Source of the DNA: Papio anubis
Lineage: Eukaryota; Chordata; Mammalia; Primates; Cercopithecidae
Length of the DNA stretch: 64,000 bases
Reading direction: 5' to 3'
NCBI RefSeq assembly: GCF_008728515.1
Contig: NC_044995.1
Coordinates: 16,952,127-17,016,126, forward strand
Shown: positions 1 through 13,227 of the stretch, piece by piece
Numbering within the stretch: position 1 is the first letter of the stretch
How the letters are laid out: the number at the start of each line of letters is the position of its first letter
The notes under the pieces: generated by a model
What the model was told of the DNA's origin: nothing
Seen by the model: only the letters and a program-made list of their open reading frames with translations
Databases searched by the model: none
Made by a program: the position numbers and the translations under genes

Positions 1-167
1 AAGCGAAATATAGTTTATTCTGATTTCAACAACGGATATTCAAACTCACAATTTTTCCCAAGAAACCATTCACTTTATAGTTTCAAAAACACATTGTAGC
101 TTTTCTGTTACTGGTCTGCCATGTTTTCAACTAGATGCATGTTTAATCATTCACTTCAAATTTACAT

Positions 168-296
168 GCCCAGCCTGGCACAGTGGCGTGGGCTTGTAGT
201 CCCAACCACTTCAGAGGCTGAGGCAGGAGGATCACTTGATCCCAGGAGTTCATAGCCAGCCTGGGCAACATAGCAAGACCTTGTGTCTTCAGAAAT
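168..296 (+). repeat. Alu left-monomer fragment (old)
   Basis: The sequence follows the Alu left arm, with 'gaggctgaggcaggaggatc' and 'gccagcctgggcaacatagc', but is diverged and stops after about 130 bases. The pattern fits AluJ or a free left monomer. The flanks 1-167 and 297-714 show no gene or recognisable element. Confidence 0.75.
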
Positions 297-714
297 CATC
301 CAAGGAGTGAGATAAACATTACAACCCCCATATACTGGGTAAACGACAACAAGGGAGTGAAAAATGACCTCATACGCCCTAAAGCAATGTTGAGGCAAAC
401 TCCTGATGCAATAAAGGCAGCAGTTGTAATGGGTACCTGGAATGGTATTGTGGAATTGGAGAACTTACTTTCCTAATGAAAGGAAAGCTAGCTTGAAAGA
501 AATGTTTTTGAGGTTTTCTTTTGTTTTTCTCCTTTTTGTTTGGTTCAGGTTTGAAGTTTAGATTGGCTTGGGTTAAATTTGGGTAGCCAAAAAAAAATAT
601 TTTCTTTGGAGGAATGAATATTTATCAAATATTCTATTTTTTCACGTAAACCCTAATGAATGATATGAAATTTGAAGAAACAGGAGAGAGCAAGAACCAT
701 AGAATGGAGTCAGA

Positions 715-2236
715 CAATTTGACTTTCTCTCTTCCTATTTGAATACAATGTATTTCTTTCTCTTGCCTGATTGCCCTGGCCAGAAGTTCCAATACTATGT
801 TGAATAGGAGTGGTGAGAGAGGGCATTCTTGTCTTGTGCTGGTTTTCAAAGGGAATGCTTCCAGCTTTTGCCCATTCAGTATGATATTGGCTGTGAGTTT
901 GTCATGAATAGCTCTTATTATTTTGAGATACCTTCATCAGTATCTAGTTTATTGTGAGTTTTTAGCATGAAAGAGTGTTGAATTTTATCAAAGGCCTTTT
1001 CTGCATCTATTGAGATAATCATGTGGGTTTTGTCATTGGTTCTCTCTATGTGATGGATTACGTTTATTGATTTGTGTATGTCGAACCAGCCTTACATCCC
1101 AGGGATGAAGCCAACTTGATCATAGTGGATAAGCTTTTTGATGTGCTGCTGGATTCGGTTTGCCAGTATTTTATTGAGGATTTGAGCATCGATGTTCTTC
1201 AGGGATAATGGCCTGAAATTTTCTTTTTTTCTTTTCTTTTTGTTTTTTGTTGTTGTGTCTCTGCGAGGTTTTGGTATCAGGATGGTGCTGGCCTCATAAA
1301 ATGAGTTAGGGAGGAGTCCTTGTTCTTCTGTTGTTTGGGATACTTTCAGAAGGAATGACACCAACTCCTCTTTGTGACTCTGGTAGAATTTGGCTGTGAA
1401 TTCATCCGGTCCTGGACATTTTTTGGTTGGTAGGCTATTAATTACCGCCTCAACTTCCGAACTTGTTATTGATCTTTTCAGGGATTCGACTTCTTCCTGG
1501 TTTAGTCCTGGGAGGGTGTACGTGCCCAGGAATTTATCCATTTCTTCTAGATTTTCTAGTTTATTTGCATAGAGGTGTTTATAGTATTCCCTGATGGTAG
1601 TGTGTATATCTGTGGGGTCAGTGGTGATATCCCCTTTGTCATTTTTTTATTGTGTCTATTTGTTTCTTTTCTGTTTTTTTCTTTATTTGTCTGGCTAGTG
1701 GTCTATCTATTTTGTTAATCCTTTCAAAAAAACAGCTCCTGGATTAGTTGATTTTTTGAAGGGTTTTTTGTGTCTCTATCTCCTTCAGTTCTGCTCTGAT
1801 CTTAGTTATATCTTGTCTTCTGCTAGCTTTTGAATTTGTTTGCTCTTGCTTCTCTAGTTCTTTTAATTTTGATGTTAGGGGGTCGATTTTCGGTCTTTCC
1901 GACTTTCTCCTGTGGGCATTTAGTGCTATAAATTTCGCTCTGAACACTGCTTTAGATGTGTCCCAGAGATTCTGGTATGGGGTGTTTTTGTTCTCATTGG
2001 TTTCAAAGAACTTATTTATTTCTGCCTAATTTTGTTATTTACCCAGTAGTCATTTAGTTTTACATTTTGAAACACCCAAACAACTATCATTGGATTGCTT
2101 GCAACAGAAAGGATAAACGCTTGAGGGGATGGTTGCCCCATTCTCCACGATGTGATGATTTGCATGCTTGTATCATATCTTACGTACCCCATAAATATAT
2201 TCACTTACTATGTACCCACAAAAATTAAAAATAAAC
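715..2236. mobile_element. L1 fragment, apparently 5'-inverted
   Basis: From 715 to about 2058 the minus strand reads as L1 ORF2 (reverse transcriptase region), broken by frameshifts and stops. From about 2060 to 2236 the plus strand reads like an L1 3' end, finishing 'tatgtacccacaaaaattaa'. An inverted internal segment followed directly by a short forward 3' tail is the shape left by twin priming during L1 insertion. Two unrelated fragments side by side would look similar, so the single-event reading is inference. Confidence 0.65.
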
Positions 2237-2239
2237 AAC

Positions 2240-2560
2240 AGGCAAATGACCAATATGCACAAGAAAATATACCCAACATCATGAGTCATTAGGGAAATGA
2301 AAGTCAAAAGCATCACGAGATACCACTTCACATTCATTAGGATGGCTATTACTTAAAAAATGACAACTAACAAGTGTGAGGATGTGGATAAACTGGAACC
2401 CTGGAACATTGCTGTTTGGAGTGTAAGATGGTGTGACTGCTGTGGAAAACATTATGACAGGTCCTCAGAAAGGTTACTCATCATAATAGACATCTCTTTG
2501 GCAACTGGGATACATTTTTTCTATCAATGGTTCAAATTCACTGGCAATAAAACTGAAGAG
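2240..2560 (+). mobile_element. Old L1 fragment (end of ORF2)
   Basis: Plus-strand sequence resembles the last part of L1 ORF2, with 'gaaatgaaagtcaaaagcat' and 'aacaagtgtgaggatgtgga'. It is heavily diverged and has no open frame of note, which suggests an older L1M-type copy into which the preceding element may have inserted. Confidence 0.6.
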
Positions 2561-3470
2561 AAAAATGAAGTAAGAGGGAGAAAGAAGCAAGGAAGAAAGG
2601 GAATTCTAATTCACCTGATCTTTAAGTTCTAATATATGTTTTAAGGGTGTTTCCTTTCGTCATGAACAGAGAACTTGAGTCCTCCACACCAGTTGAAGAA
2701 GACTGCATTGTGACTGAAGTCCAATCACCTGTACCTGCTCCTGTCCTCACACAGTCTGGAAATAAGGAACACACAAATCAAGAACTAGACAAGAAGCTCA
2801 ACTTTCTCCAATTTTGATACCCATGGACACTCAGAAAAGAAAAGGGTGGAGTTAAGAGCCCAGCTGTGTGAGAGGCAGATGGGAACCGGCCTCACCTAGC
2901 AGAGCCAAGGGGACCAATGTGGGATCAGGGGACACAGGGGCTTTCTCTACCTCCCTCCATAGGTCCTGCTTAGGATCAAGGCCAGTGTTCTCCCAGAACC
3001 TCTACAGGCAAAGAGAAGGGTTACCTTCCATTGCCAATAATTTCCACCAGAATCCTCACTATTTTTACCATTGTACAAATTAGGAAAATGCACACCTTCT
3101 TGGTAGATTCTGCACAGTGGTGAGAAGGCTTAATGAGAGGCATGGAGGCTGGACTTCACAACCCCTCATTCTCACTCCATCGTCCTTATCTGTGCGTTTC
3201 CCTGGTGACCCCTTCTTCTCCCTGGTGCCTCCCCCACTGTCATTTCTGCTGCATCATAGACACAGGCTTGCAAACAAGTGTGGTTGTGACTGAGTCTGTT
3301 TCCGACACCTTACCCCTTCTCACCCTGTGGCAAATTCTTGCTGAGAGGGCTTTGGAATCAGGAATGAAGCCAGAGGGCAGAGCTGACAGGGACCATTCAA
3401 TGCTGCAACTCCAAGGGATTCACACGGAAGCCTGGACACAATTCAGAAGAACCAACCCAAGGAAGCAAAA

Positions 3471-6400
3471 ATGTCACCACTACCTGTGAGTTTAAAAGGC
3501 ACAGCCTTCAGTAATCTGAAGTCACATGAAAGAATGTGGAAAAAGGGAGATTTTATGAGATGAAAATATGAGTTTCTATTGTGAATGCTTTACTGAGTTT
3601 GGGGGTGTGCGGAAGAGACCCTGGGGCTATGGTGTCTGAGATGTTTGTGGGATGTCGGGTGTGAATCCTGGACCAGTGTAACCCTCTGTGAGGGTGTGAT
3701 AGTGTCTGATAAGAGTCAGCTCTGCTGAGATGATGTTACTTTAGGTAAAAGGTGGAGAGCCCACCAGGATGGCTGGGATGTGCCTGAGTGTAAGAGGGTG
3801 ACTGTGTTTTGTCTTCCTGTCTGTGATGTGAGTGTGTGTGTGAGCACACCCAGACCAATGCATGAGCATCTTTATATGGACAGTGAGCAGACATGTGTGA
3901 CTCAGTGAGTGGTGTGGCTCTGTTTGACTGTGGTTGTGTGTGTGCTGGGATGTGACTAGGTGTTGAACTGGGAACATGCACGTGGCCTTCTGTCCATGTG
4001 AAGTTTCCTCCTCACACATCAGGACCTCTGCTGAAGCACCCATGTATCTTCTCATATATGTCAATGTGGATCCTGGATGGCAGAACTGGTGGGGATCTTG
4101 GGGACTGGGAGTTACCATTGACTCATTTGTGAGCATTCACGAGAGCAGAATGTATGATCTGTAGATGTCTCTTCCCAGACAGAGTGGAAAAGAAGAATTC
4201 AGACTATGGGAACCCTTCAAAGTAAGAATTACTAATAAAGACAAAAAAATAAAAAGTAAAGTAGAGGAAAAAAGAGTTTTAAATAATCCCCTTTGTACCC
4301 GGGAAACTAAATTAGGCAGAGTTCAAGTAATGGATCTAAGATGGCATTGCCAGTAAGAGGCAGAATCAGGACTGGAGTCCAGGCAGCCTGGCTCCTGAAT
4401 CCTAGCTCCTAACTATGAGACCCTAGTGTCTTTAGGAATATGGAGTTCTGACTGTGATAGGGTGAAAGAGGGAAGTCCTCACAGTTTGCCTGTTGATCCC
4501 TAATTTTCTGCATCATGGGAATCTGTCACCAAAGAGGAAGCTGAACCTGGCCCAGCCCCTTTCACCCACTCTCAATCCCCTAGCAGGTACCACACAGAAG
4601 GCCTGTGTCTTTGTCCATTGGTTCTTGCATGAAAATCAGAGGGACACTGATCCTCCCTTTCATGTGAGTACTGTATGGCACAGGGGTGGAAAAGAAAGGA
4701 GAATATTTACTCAGGAGGTGGTCTCATGTGAGTGATGTGGAAATGTCTAGTTGGCAGGATGGAGGCACCATACAGATGCAGGTTCTGGAGACCCTCCAGC
4801 ACCAGGCACGAGACCTGCAGTGGATGAACTGTCAGTCAGTCATGCAGCCTAGGGGAGGAGAACACTCAGGGGTTAGGGCTGTCGCTCTTTATCAAGAGGC
4901 ATAGAATTTTCAGGGAATGGACAAGGCATAGGCCCAGGTAAGTGACTGTGGCTCACTTTCCACCTTGTGAGGGGCAGAGCCTCTCCTCACTTGGGGGATG
5001 TATGAGGAGCTAAGACAGCACCACAGGGACCAGGCCTGCAGTATCACCAGCGAGACCAGGGAGGCTTTCTTCTGCTTTGAGGAAAGGAAGGAAGGGATTT
5101 GTGTGTGTGTTGAGTGTGTGCCCCACAAGGGAGGGGTCTGCCCAACACTCTGTGTGCTTTGCTCTCAGCAGTGACCCAGAGCTGCAGGTGGAATTCTACA
5201 CTGGGATGAATGAGAACTCAGACATCGCCTTCCATTTCTGAGTGCACTTTGGTCATTGTTTGATAATTGACAGCCACGTGTGTGGGGCCTGGAAGTGTGA
5301 GGGGAGATGCTGCAATGTGTTCTTTGAGGACGGCAAACCATTTGATCTGAGCATCTTGGTGCTGGACAGTGAATACCCGGTGAGTGCCCAGGAGCTCCCG
5401 GTATCCAGCCTCCATGGGTTCTCAGAGCAGGAGGCAGCTCTCCCTGGCCTGGCCCAGTAGTTTTTCAGGACCCATTTCTCATAACTACTCTTGCCCCAGG
5501 CTTTTTATCACAGAGCATCCTCTGCTTGCACTGCCATCCTCAGCTCGTTTCCAAAATCTGACCGTGATCAGTATCAGCTCATCTGGCATTTCCCCCAAGA
5601 TGAAGAATCTCCTCTGTCTTTTCCCACTGTATTCATTTCTACTTATGCTGCTATTTAAATTTTCACTTCACTGAATGAATACAATATTCATAAGAATAAA
5701 ATTGTTTAGTTAATGAAAAATTAAGTCTTTGTCTCACTCCTGGACCCAATCTTATCTGAGAGCATTACCCCTGCTCTGCTCTCCTTCCACAGGAAATAGT
5801 TGCTTATAGAAGCATATAGATCTATAATTTCATTTGTTTTTAAGAAAATCCTAGGCCGGGCGCGGTGGCTCAAGCCTGTGGTCCCAGCACTTTGGGAGGC
5901 CGAGACGGGCGGATCACGAGGTCAGGAGATCGAGACCATCCTGGCTAACACGGTGAAACCCCGTCTCTACTAAAAAAGACAGAAAACTAGCCGGGCGAGG
6001 TGGCGGGCGCCTGTAGTCCCAGCTGCTCGGGAGGCTGAGGCAGGAGAATGGCGTGAACCCGGGAGGCGGAGCTTGCAGTGAGCTGAGATCCGGCCACTGC
6101 ACTCCAGCCTGGGCGGCAGAGCGAGACTCCGCCTCAAAAAAAAAAAAAAAAAAAAAAAGAAAATCCTAGTATACATTGCTTTACACATTACACCTTTAAA
6201 ACTGAGTTGATTTGCTGTCAAATAATATATATTGAAGATATCATCTATTAATGGTGCTTCCTCAGTTTTTAAAGAATGCATAATATTGCATTATAAGGAT
6301 TACCCAAAATTATTGATCTTCACTCTTTTGAAGGGCCTTGAGGTTATTTCCAATATTTTGCTCTCACTAATGGTGCTGTATTAAGACTTCTAGTCAATTC

Positions 6401-7390
6401 TTTTGTTTTATCCACCTCCCTTACTTATATTGAAAGATAACCACAAAGAAATGAAATAACTGATTCGAAAATTTGTGCATTTTAAATTTAACAAATTGAC
6501 ACATAGAAGGTTACTTTGTAGCCTCAGTAATGAAGAATATGTACAAATGTTCTGGCCCTTTCTTATGAGTAGGGCAAAAGATTCACATTTTATTCAGATT
6601 CCAGTGAGGGATCTCTTTCTATGCTTAGAAACTGTTCAGAATGATAGCCTATGTTTTGCAACACTTGTCCGGTTCTACCTCTCCAACACTTGAGTTTTAT
6701 TCTTGGCCACCATCAGCCCAGATCTAGGCAACTCCAAAGAGAAACAGGGCCATCAGCAGGGAATGGCAGTCATAGTTCATGGAACTGATATATATGCATT
6801 CAATGAACATAATCAGTGTTAATCCTATTTGAATCCCTGTACAAGATGCAGGGATTCAAGTTCATGAAACAGTGACTAGCCATGGGGATTTTCTACGCTA
6901 GATACGAAGCTGAGAAAACATAGACAATGTGACATAGAGTGATACAGCCTTGCTGGAGGAATGAGAGGAAACACTAGAAATAACGTGAGCTCTCTCTCAA
7001 ATAGTTAATCTTAAACAGAAGCATGAATCTTGGGTTCTGTTATATAACTAGTAGTTTTCTCAGGGGATGTTGTAGGTACTAGGCAAGAGTGGAGAGAAGG
7101 CTGAAAGTTTGTTTGGTGGCATTCTGTCTTTCTGAGGCATTTTTCCTCTTGTAGGTAATAATAAATGGCCAACACCATTACATCTTTGCCCATCCACTTC
7201 CACCATGTTCTGTGAAGACTGTGCAAGTGTGGGAAGATGTCTTCCTGATCTCAATGTCTGTCTGCAATTGAAGGAGATGACCACACATCTCATTGTTGAG
7301 GAATCCCTCTTTCCATGTGACCATAGGATCCCCAGAGCCTGTTAACAGCATGATCTCTCCTCACCCTTTTCCCTGCAGTTGGTCATTAAA
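3471..7390 (+). pseudogene. Placental-type galectin pseudogene with a TGA in exon 3
   Basis: This is a four-exon copy of the LGALS13/14/16/CLC family. Exons, judged from splice sites and homology, are 3471-3485 (start codon plus four codons, donor gtgagt), 4587-4663, 5169-5379 and 7155-7271. All splice dinucleotides are intact and the exon lengths of 15, 77 and 211 equal those of the intact copy at 21302-26027. A complete product would be 139 aa, the length of human LGALS13, and it ends in VCN like that protein. Codon 55, CGA in the sister copy, is TGA at 5239-5241. This is a CpG-decay type change that removes most of the carbohydrate-recognition domain. Exon 3 otherwise stays open and keeps the PFEDGK-like strand motif as FFEDGKPFDL. 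Of the sugar-contact positions, Trp72 and Arg77 are kept and Asn65 is Asp. An ATTAAA poly(A) signal lies at 7385-7390. Residues look closer to LGALS13/14 than to CLC, and it may correspond to LGALS17-type pseudogenes. I do not assign a symbol. Confidence 0.85.
5854..6156 (+). mobile_element. Young AluY in intron 3 of the galectin pseudogene
   Basis: Full-length Alu with CpG sites largely intact and a pure A tail, so recent. It is flanked by the target-site duplication 'aagaaaatccta' (5842-5853 and 6157-6168). The matching spot in the other duplicon, near 24960, is an empty site, so insertion followed the duplication. Confidence 0.95.
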
Positions 7391-7914
7391 ACATCACCAA
7401 ACTTCCCAGAATTTGGTTCTTGCTTTAAGAGGGAAAGAGGAAATGGTCATCCCCAAGAGGCCCTGAGGAACTTTATGGGAGGCATCCAGAAATCAAATAG
7501 GATAAACCTTCCTGTGACTCCATGAGTGAAAGACCAGGTCCCCGGAATGTCTGAGAAGACATTAGGTACAGCATCCTTCAACAGCACGTTGTTGACATCA
7601 GAGAATCTGAGACAAAATCTTTACCCTGTCTCAGATGACTCACTGCACCAAAATGTTAGGTAGCTGTTTACAGCCACACAGATGTACCTCATGGCTTTGG
7701 GGAGAAATTTTGTAACTTAAGAACCATCTCGTGGAATTTCCTAATTCTTTCCATTATTTTCAGGATATTCATTGTGTGTTAACATGGTGCCTGGCTCTGT
7801 ACAGGCTGCCATGCAGGAGCTTTACAAAAAGACAGACTTCTCACATGAAAATTTCAATCCAAGCAATAGTTAGAGAATCACAGGAGTCCAAAGATTTCTC
7901 TTAAGGAACCCCAA

Positions 7915-8518
7915 TTGTGGAAGACAGTGTGGCAATTCCTCATGGATCTAGAACTAGAAATACCATTTGACTCAGCAATCCCATTACTGGGCATATAACC
8001 AAAGGATTATAAATCATTCTGCGATGAAGACACATGCACACGTGTGTTTATTGCGGCACTATTCACAATAGCAAAGACTTGGAACCCACCCAAAAGTCAA
8101 TCGATGATAGGCTGGATTAAGAAAATGTGGCACATATACACCATGGAAAACTATGCAGCCGTAATAAAGGATGAGTTTATGTCCTTTGCAGGGACATGGA
8201 TGAAGTTGGAGACCATCATTCTCTGCAAACTATCAGAAGATCAGAAAACCAAACACCACATGTTCTCACTCATAAGTGGGAGTTGAACAGCGAGAACACA
8301 TGGACACAGGGAGGGGAACATCACACACCGGGGCCTGTTTGGGGGTGGGGGCTAGGGGAGGGATAACATTAGGAGAAATACCTAATGTAGGTGACAGGTT
8401 GATGGGTGCAGCAAACCACCATGGCACGTGTCTATCTATGTAACAAAACTGCACGTTCTGCACATGTAACCCAGAACTAAAGTATAATTTTTAAAAAACT
8501 AAAAAATAATAATAATAA
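7915..8518 (+). mobile_element. L1PA 3'-end fragment
   Basis: 5'-truncated L1 covering the end of ORF2 and the 3' UTR, closing with 'aagtataatttttaaaa' and a short A-rich/AAT tail. The paralogous site in copy B near 26655 lacks it, so it was inserted into copy A only. Confidence 0.9.
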
Positions 8519-9068
8519 TTGCGAGATTTTTCCAAAGTATGTGGCAGAATCCTGGGATTTCTGTTTAAAAACAAGTGGTCATGGTTTTAGATCAGAAAAT
8601 ATGTAGTTTATTTTTGGGATGGACACGATTCATACACATGGACACAGTAAGCTGACCTTGCTTTGCTGCTGTTTCATTAGGCATTGCAGCACAGCAAATC
8701 TCCCAACACATGTTGGCTTAGAGAAATCATTTACTCCGATCTTTCTTGGTTAACTGGACTCATGTGGGTAGTAGATCATGTGGTGAAGTCATGTTTTCTG
8801 AAGTATCTTTTAGTTTGGGATTCCAGAGGATGCTTCACTCATGTCTGACTCAACACAAGGGCTGGGTGAACACCTACGGGTTGGCTGATTATCTCCTTTC
8901 CTACGTCACTTCCCCATTCATGCCTTGAATTCCCTCAAATCATAAGAGTCTCATGGTTCTTGGACTTAAGGAATGATGATTGGCTGCCACCAAAGAAAGC
9001 CTTCCAAAAGGCTCAGGAAGAAGGTGCAAGGCATCATAGGACCTGGCTTTGAAAGGTGGACAGTGTTG

Positions 9069-9371
9069 GGCCGGGCGCGGTGGCTCAAGCCTGTAATCCC
9101 AGCACTTTGGGAGGCCGAGACGGGCGGATCACGAGGTCAGGAGATCGAGACCATCCTGGCTAACACCGTGAAACCCCGTCTCTACTAAAAATACAAAAAA
9201 CTAGCCGGGCGAGGTGGCGGGCGCCTGTAGTCCCAGCTACTTGGGAGGCTGAGGCAGAAGAATGGCGTAAACCCGGGAGGCGGAGCTTGCAGTGAGCTGA
9301 GATCCGGCCACTGCACTCCAGCCCGGGCTACCCAGCAAGACTCCGCCTCAAAAAAAAAAAAAAAAAAAAAA
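9069..9371 (+). mobile_element. Young AluY in the duplicon 3' flank
   Basis: Full-length AluY of the same monkey-type lineage as the copy at 5854. It is bounded by the target-site duplication 'gaaaggtggacagtgt' at 9051-9066 and 9372-9387. Copy B has the single unoccupied version near 27217-27233. Confidence 0.95.
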
Positions 9372-10275
9372 GAAAGGTGGACAGTGTCACTTCTATGACA
9401 TTATATGGATCAAACTGAGCCATACACAAGCCCAAATCAAAGGGAGGAGGGTTTCATAAGATGTGGTTATTTTGACATGTAGTCATGAGGGAGCATCCTT
9501 GGCAACTATTTCCATTCAGTCCTCACTGGCTTACGTGTTTCCCATATACCAAAAGCACTAATTCTGTAAGGAACCACTGAAGGTAATACACTTATAGGAA
9601 CAGGCTCAGATTGACGTCCACAATGTTATCATCCCATCAGGATCTGGTGTCCATGAAGTGACTACAAATTATCAGATGCACTTTCTTTCAACATAAGCAC
9701 TAAAGAAATACATTATCTGCCCTATACAAATTAAACATACAAGACTAAAACAGATGTAGGAAAATGCAGTGAACACACTTATTTTAGAGGGGCAAAAGAT
9801 AATAAGCAGCACCCTGAAAGCAAGATGGGTCACCAACAGCTCTACTGGAGCCACCCACAAAAAAAAAATCAGCCAGGGTTCTCACCCTTGTTGCATCTGC
9901 TCAAACTAGCATCGCCTTGTCTGAAAATATTGTCTTGATATGTGCCGCTTCTGTTTCTATATGTACTTAAAGGATATAGGTCTCTTTAAGTTGGATTAAG
10001 TGTTGTTCCTTGAATTAATAAGCAAGACATCCACTCAGTGAAAGAAATTGTGCTAGCCTTTTGTACATGAATAAAAATTAAAACAAAAAAAACAATACAA
10101 ACAAACAAAAAAAATAGGCATCCGTCACTGGTTCATCACTGCTGAAATCAGCAAGACCCCTATTTTCAACTTCTCTGAAAACGTTACTCTGCGACAATTG
10201 GTTCCACCTTCTACTGTCAGCTTCTTAGAACTCCTACCAAGTAGGAACAATGACAGCCCTTTTCCCTCTATAAGA

Positions 10276-11489
10276 ACTGTTGTCATCTGGTTCATAGCAC
10301 AAATAGAGAACCATTTACGAGAAGATAAACAATATATTACCTAAAAGCCAAACAATGCAGATTGAAAAGGGTCTCAACAAATAGCCTCTTTGTCTGCAGG
10401 GCCTATCACAGGTGTCAACTTGATCATCTTCATCCTCTCTTTCCATGTTCATTGCCACAGCTTGTTCAACTCCAACCTTACTCATGGGTATGCCTCTCTC
10501 CTTGCCCTCCTTTAAGCTAATATCCAGATACCTTGAGATGTCAATGCATAGTAAATGACATCTTCGTGCCTTTCTTGTTGCTTTCCTGTATGAACTGAAA
10601 TTCCCTCCACTTTCACTGCAAAGTCTCAGGTTCTTGTTAGGTACACTTTCCTCCTTATATCATCCCTCTCACAGTTTTGGTCACCTCTCTGTTTTGATGA
10701 TGGTTCATAGGCCCTCATCAGCATGGAAACTATTTCTTGGGGAATTAGGCAATTCTTGCTCTGAGTGGATAAAAACTATCTTGGAACCCATGAATTTCTG
10801 AGCAGAACGTGAATTTGATTTCATATCTACATGTCGCTGGATGATGCCCATTGTATTTGAAAAACCTACAGTGTCCTACATGCTGCCCCTACTATACAAA
10901 CACACAGTGACTGCCTTTTCTTGACTGATATTCACCAGTTCAGTTCAGCTCATTTAGGCCATTTGTTACACTCATCTTCATACCAGCTACTACCCTATGC
11001 TCATCATGGCCAGGAGTGATGTCTCAGATAAAAAGAGAAGACATAGAGCCAAGGAACCAATGTTGAACAAACGATTTTTTATTTGCCTCTGGAGACTTAC
11101 TCAATGTCTCTTTCATGCTTGTCCACCCAAATTTATGGTCTTCTCCCAGCAAATACATCATTGCTCAAAACACAGTAGGTTATTTCTGCACTCTAAAAGC
11201 TTACCTACTGAAAGGTCTTTAGGGCTTTTCTGTTTTTGCTGAAAGCCCCCAAAGAATAAATCTACTCTTTGACAATGTTGTCCTTGATGTCCAAGTCTCC
11301 CAAAGCTGCGTTTCTTCTGTGGTGCTGTCCGTGGTGCTGAGATCTGGTGCTTATGGGCCTGTATTTGCAAGTGAGGGGCCAATAACACAGAATTAACAGA
11401 GAAATTTTTTGTTTTGTTCTGTTTTGTATTTGATAAATCACACCTCAAAAAATGTATGATGAATGGAGCAGGAATTGAATTTGGATTTT
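10276..11489. other. Stretch without recognisable gene
   Basis: Non-coding sequence of ordinary composition lying between the end of duplicon copy A and the next L1. I see no conserved ORF, RNA gene or repeat I can name. It has no counterpart after copy B, which ends at an Alu. Confidence 0.5.
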
Positions 11490-12716
11490 CAGACCACGAT
11501 TTCTGCAGTGCTCTCTCTCACCCCTCCTCTTCAACATAGTGTTGAAGTCCTGGCCAGAGCAATCAGGCAAGAGAAAGAAAGAAAGGGCATCCAAACAGAA
11601 AGAGAGGTCAAACAATCCCTGTTTGCAGACCTGATTCCATATCTAGAAAATATCATAGTCACCACCCTAACGATTCTTAAGCTGGTTTCAGGACACAAAA
11701 TCAATGTGCAAAAATCACTAGAACTCCTATATGCCAACAACAGTGAAGCACAGGGCCAAATCAGGACTGCAGTTTCATTCATGATTGCCATAAAAAGAAT
11801 AAAATACCTAGAAATACAGCTAACCAGGAGGTGTAAGATTGTTACCCTGAGAATTACAAAACATTGCTTAAAAAACCAGAGATGATCCAACCAAATGGAA
11901 AAACATCCCCTGCTCTTAGATAGCAAGAGTCATTATCATTAAAACAGCCATACTGCCCAAAGAAATGTACAGATTCAATGCTATTTCTATTGAACTACCT
12001 ATGAAATCCTTCATAGAATTAGAAAAAACTATTTTAAAATACACATGGAACCAAGAATGAGTTGAATAACCAAGACAATTCTAAGCAAAAAGAACCAAGC
12101 TGGAAACATCACATTACCCAACATCAAACTGTACTACGGGGCCACAGTAACTGGACAGTATGGTGCTGGTACAAAAACAGACACGCAGACCAGTGGGACA
12201 GAAGAGAGAGCCCAGAAATAAGGTCGCACACCTACAACCATCTGACTTTCGACTAAGCTGACCAAACAAGCAATGTAAAAAGGATTTCCTATTCAAGAAA
12301 TGGTTCTGAGTAACTGCCTAGTCATATGCAGATGATTGAAACTGAACTTCTTCCTCACATTATATAGAAAAATCAACTCAATATGGGTTAAAGACTTAAA
12401 TGTAAATGCAAAACTATAAAAACCCTGGAAGACTACATAGGTAATATCATTCTGAATGTAGAAATGGAAAAAAGTTTTATGACAAACATGCCAAAAGCAA
12501 TCACAAGAAAAGCAAAAATTGACAGTGGATTTATTTAAGCTAAAGAGCTTCTGCACAGCAACAGAAACTATCAACAGAGTCAACAGACAATCTACAGAAT
12601 GGGAGAAAATATGTGAAAATTTTGTATCTGAAAAAGGTCTTATATCTAGCATCTACAAGGAACTTCAGTAACTTTGCAAGAAAAGACAAACAACTCCATT
12701 AAAAAGTAGGCAAAGG

Positions 12717-12822
12717 GGCTGGGCATGGTGGCTCACACCTGTAATTCCAGCACTTTGGGAGGCTGAGGCAGGCCTATCATGAGGTCAGAAGATAACTGGA
12801 GACCAGCCTGCCAAACATGGTG
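12717..12822 (+). mobile_element. Truncated Alu inside the L1
   Basis: About 105 bp of Alu left arm ('ggctgggcatggtggctcac') that stops abruptly and is followed by a second copy of L1 ORF2 sequence. There is no tail or second target duplication. Confidence 0.85.
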
Positions 12823-13227
12823 GTCTCAGACACCTAGACCAATGGAACAGAATGGAGACCCCAGAAATAAGGCCATACACCTACAACTATCTGATCTTCA
12901 ATAAATCTGACCAAACAAGCAATGAAGAAAAGACTCCCTGTTCAAGAAATGATGCTGGGAGAACTGGCTAGCCATATGCAGAATACTGAAACCGAACTCC
13001 TTCTTTAAACCATATACAAAAATCAATTCAAGATGGATTAAAGACTTAAATGTAAAATCCAAAACTAGAAACACGCTGGAATGAGAGAACTACAAACACA
13101 CCTACAGAATGTGAGAAAATACTTCCAAACTATGTATCTGAAGAAGATCTAGTATCTGAGAATCTATAAGAAACTTCAACAACTTTACAAGAAAGAAAAA
13201 ACAAACCCATAAAAGAGTGGGTAAAGG

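Larger units (their letters stand above)
2770..10275 (+). repeat. Galectin duplicon, copy A
   Basis: This block aligns by eye, in order and in the same orientation, with about 20605-27780. Anchors include upstream sequence at 2870/20690, exon 1 at 3471/21302, exon 2 at 4587/23339, exon 3 at 5169/23916, exon 4 at 7155/25902, the 3' flank at 8580/26740 and the distal end at 10110-10270/27640-27780. Copy A carries an AluY in intron 3, an L1 3' end and a second AluY that are absent from copy B. It lacks roughly 900 bp of intron 1 present in B. Borders are approximate. Confidence 0.85.

Noticed and set aside
3736..4136. His/Ser/Thr-rich minus-strand frames
   Set aside because: They come from the TG-rich low-complexity intron of the galectin pseudogene; the same noise occurs at 21462-21942 in copy B.
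5242..5460. Open frame resembling galectin starting at exon 3
   Set aside because: It is the part of pseudogene exon 3 downstream of the TGA, running into the intron; not a separate gene.
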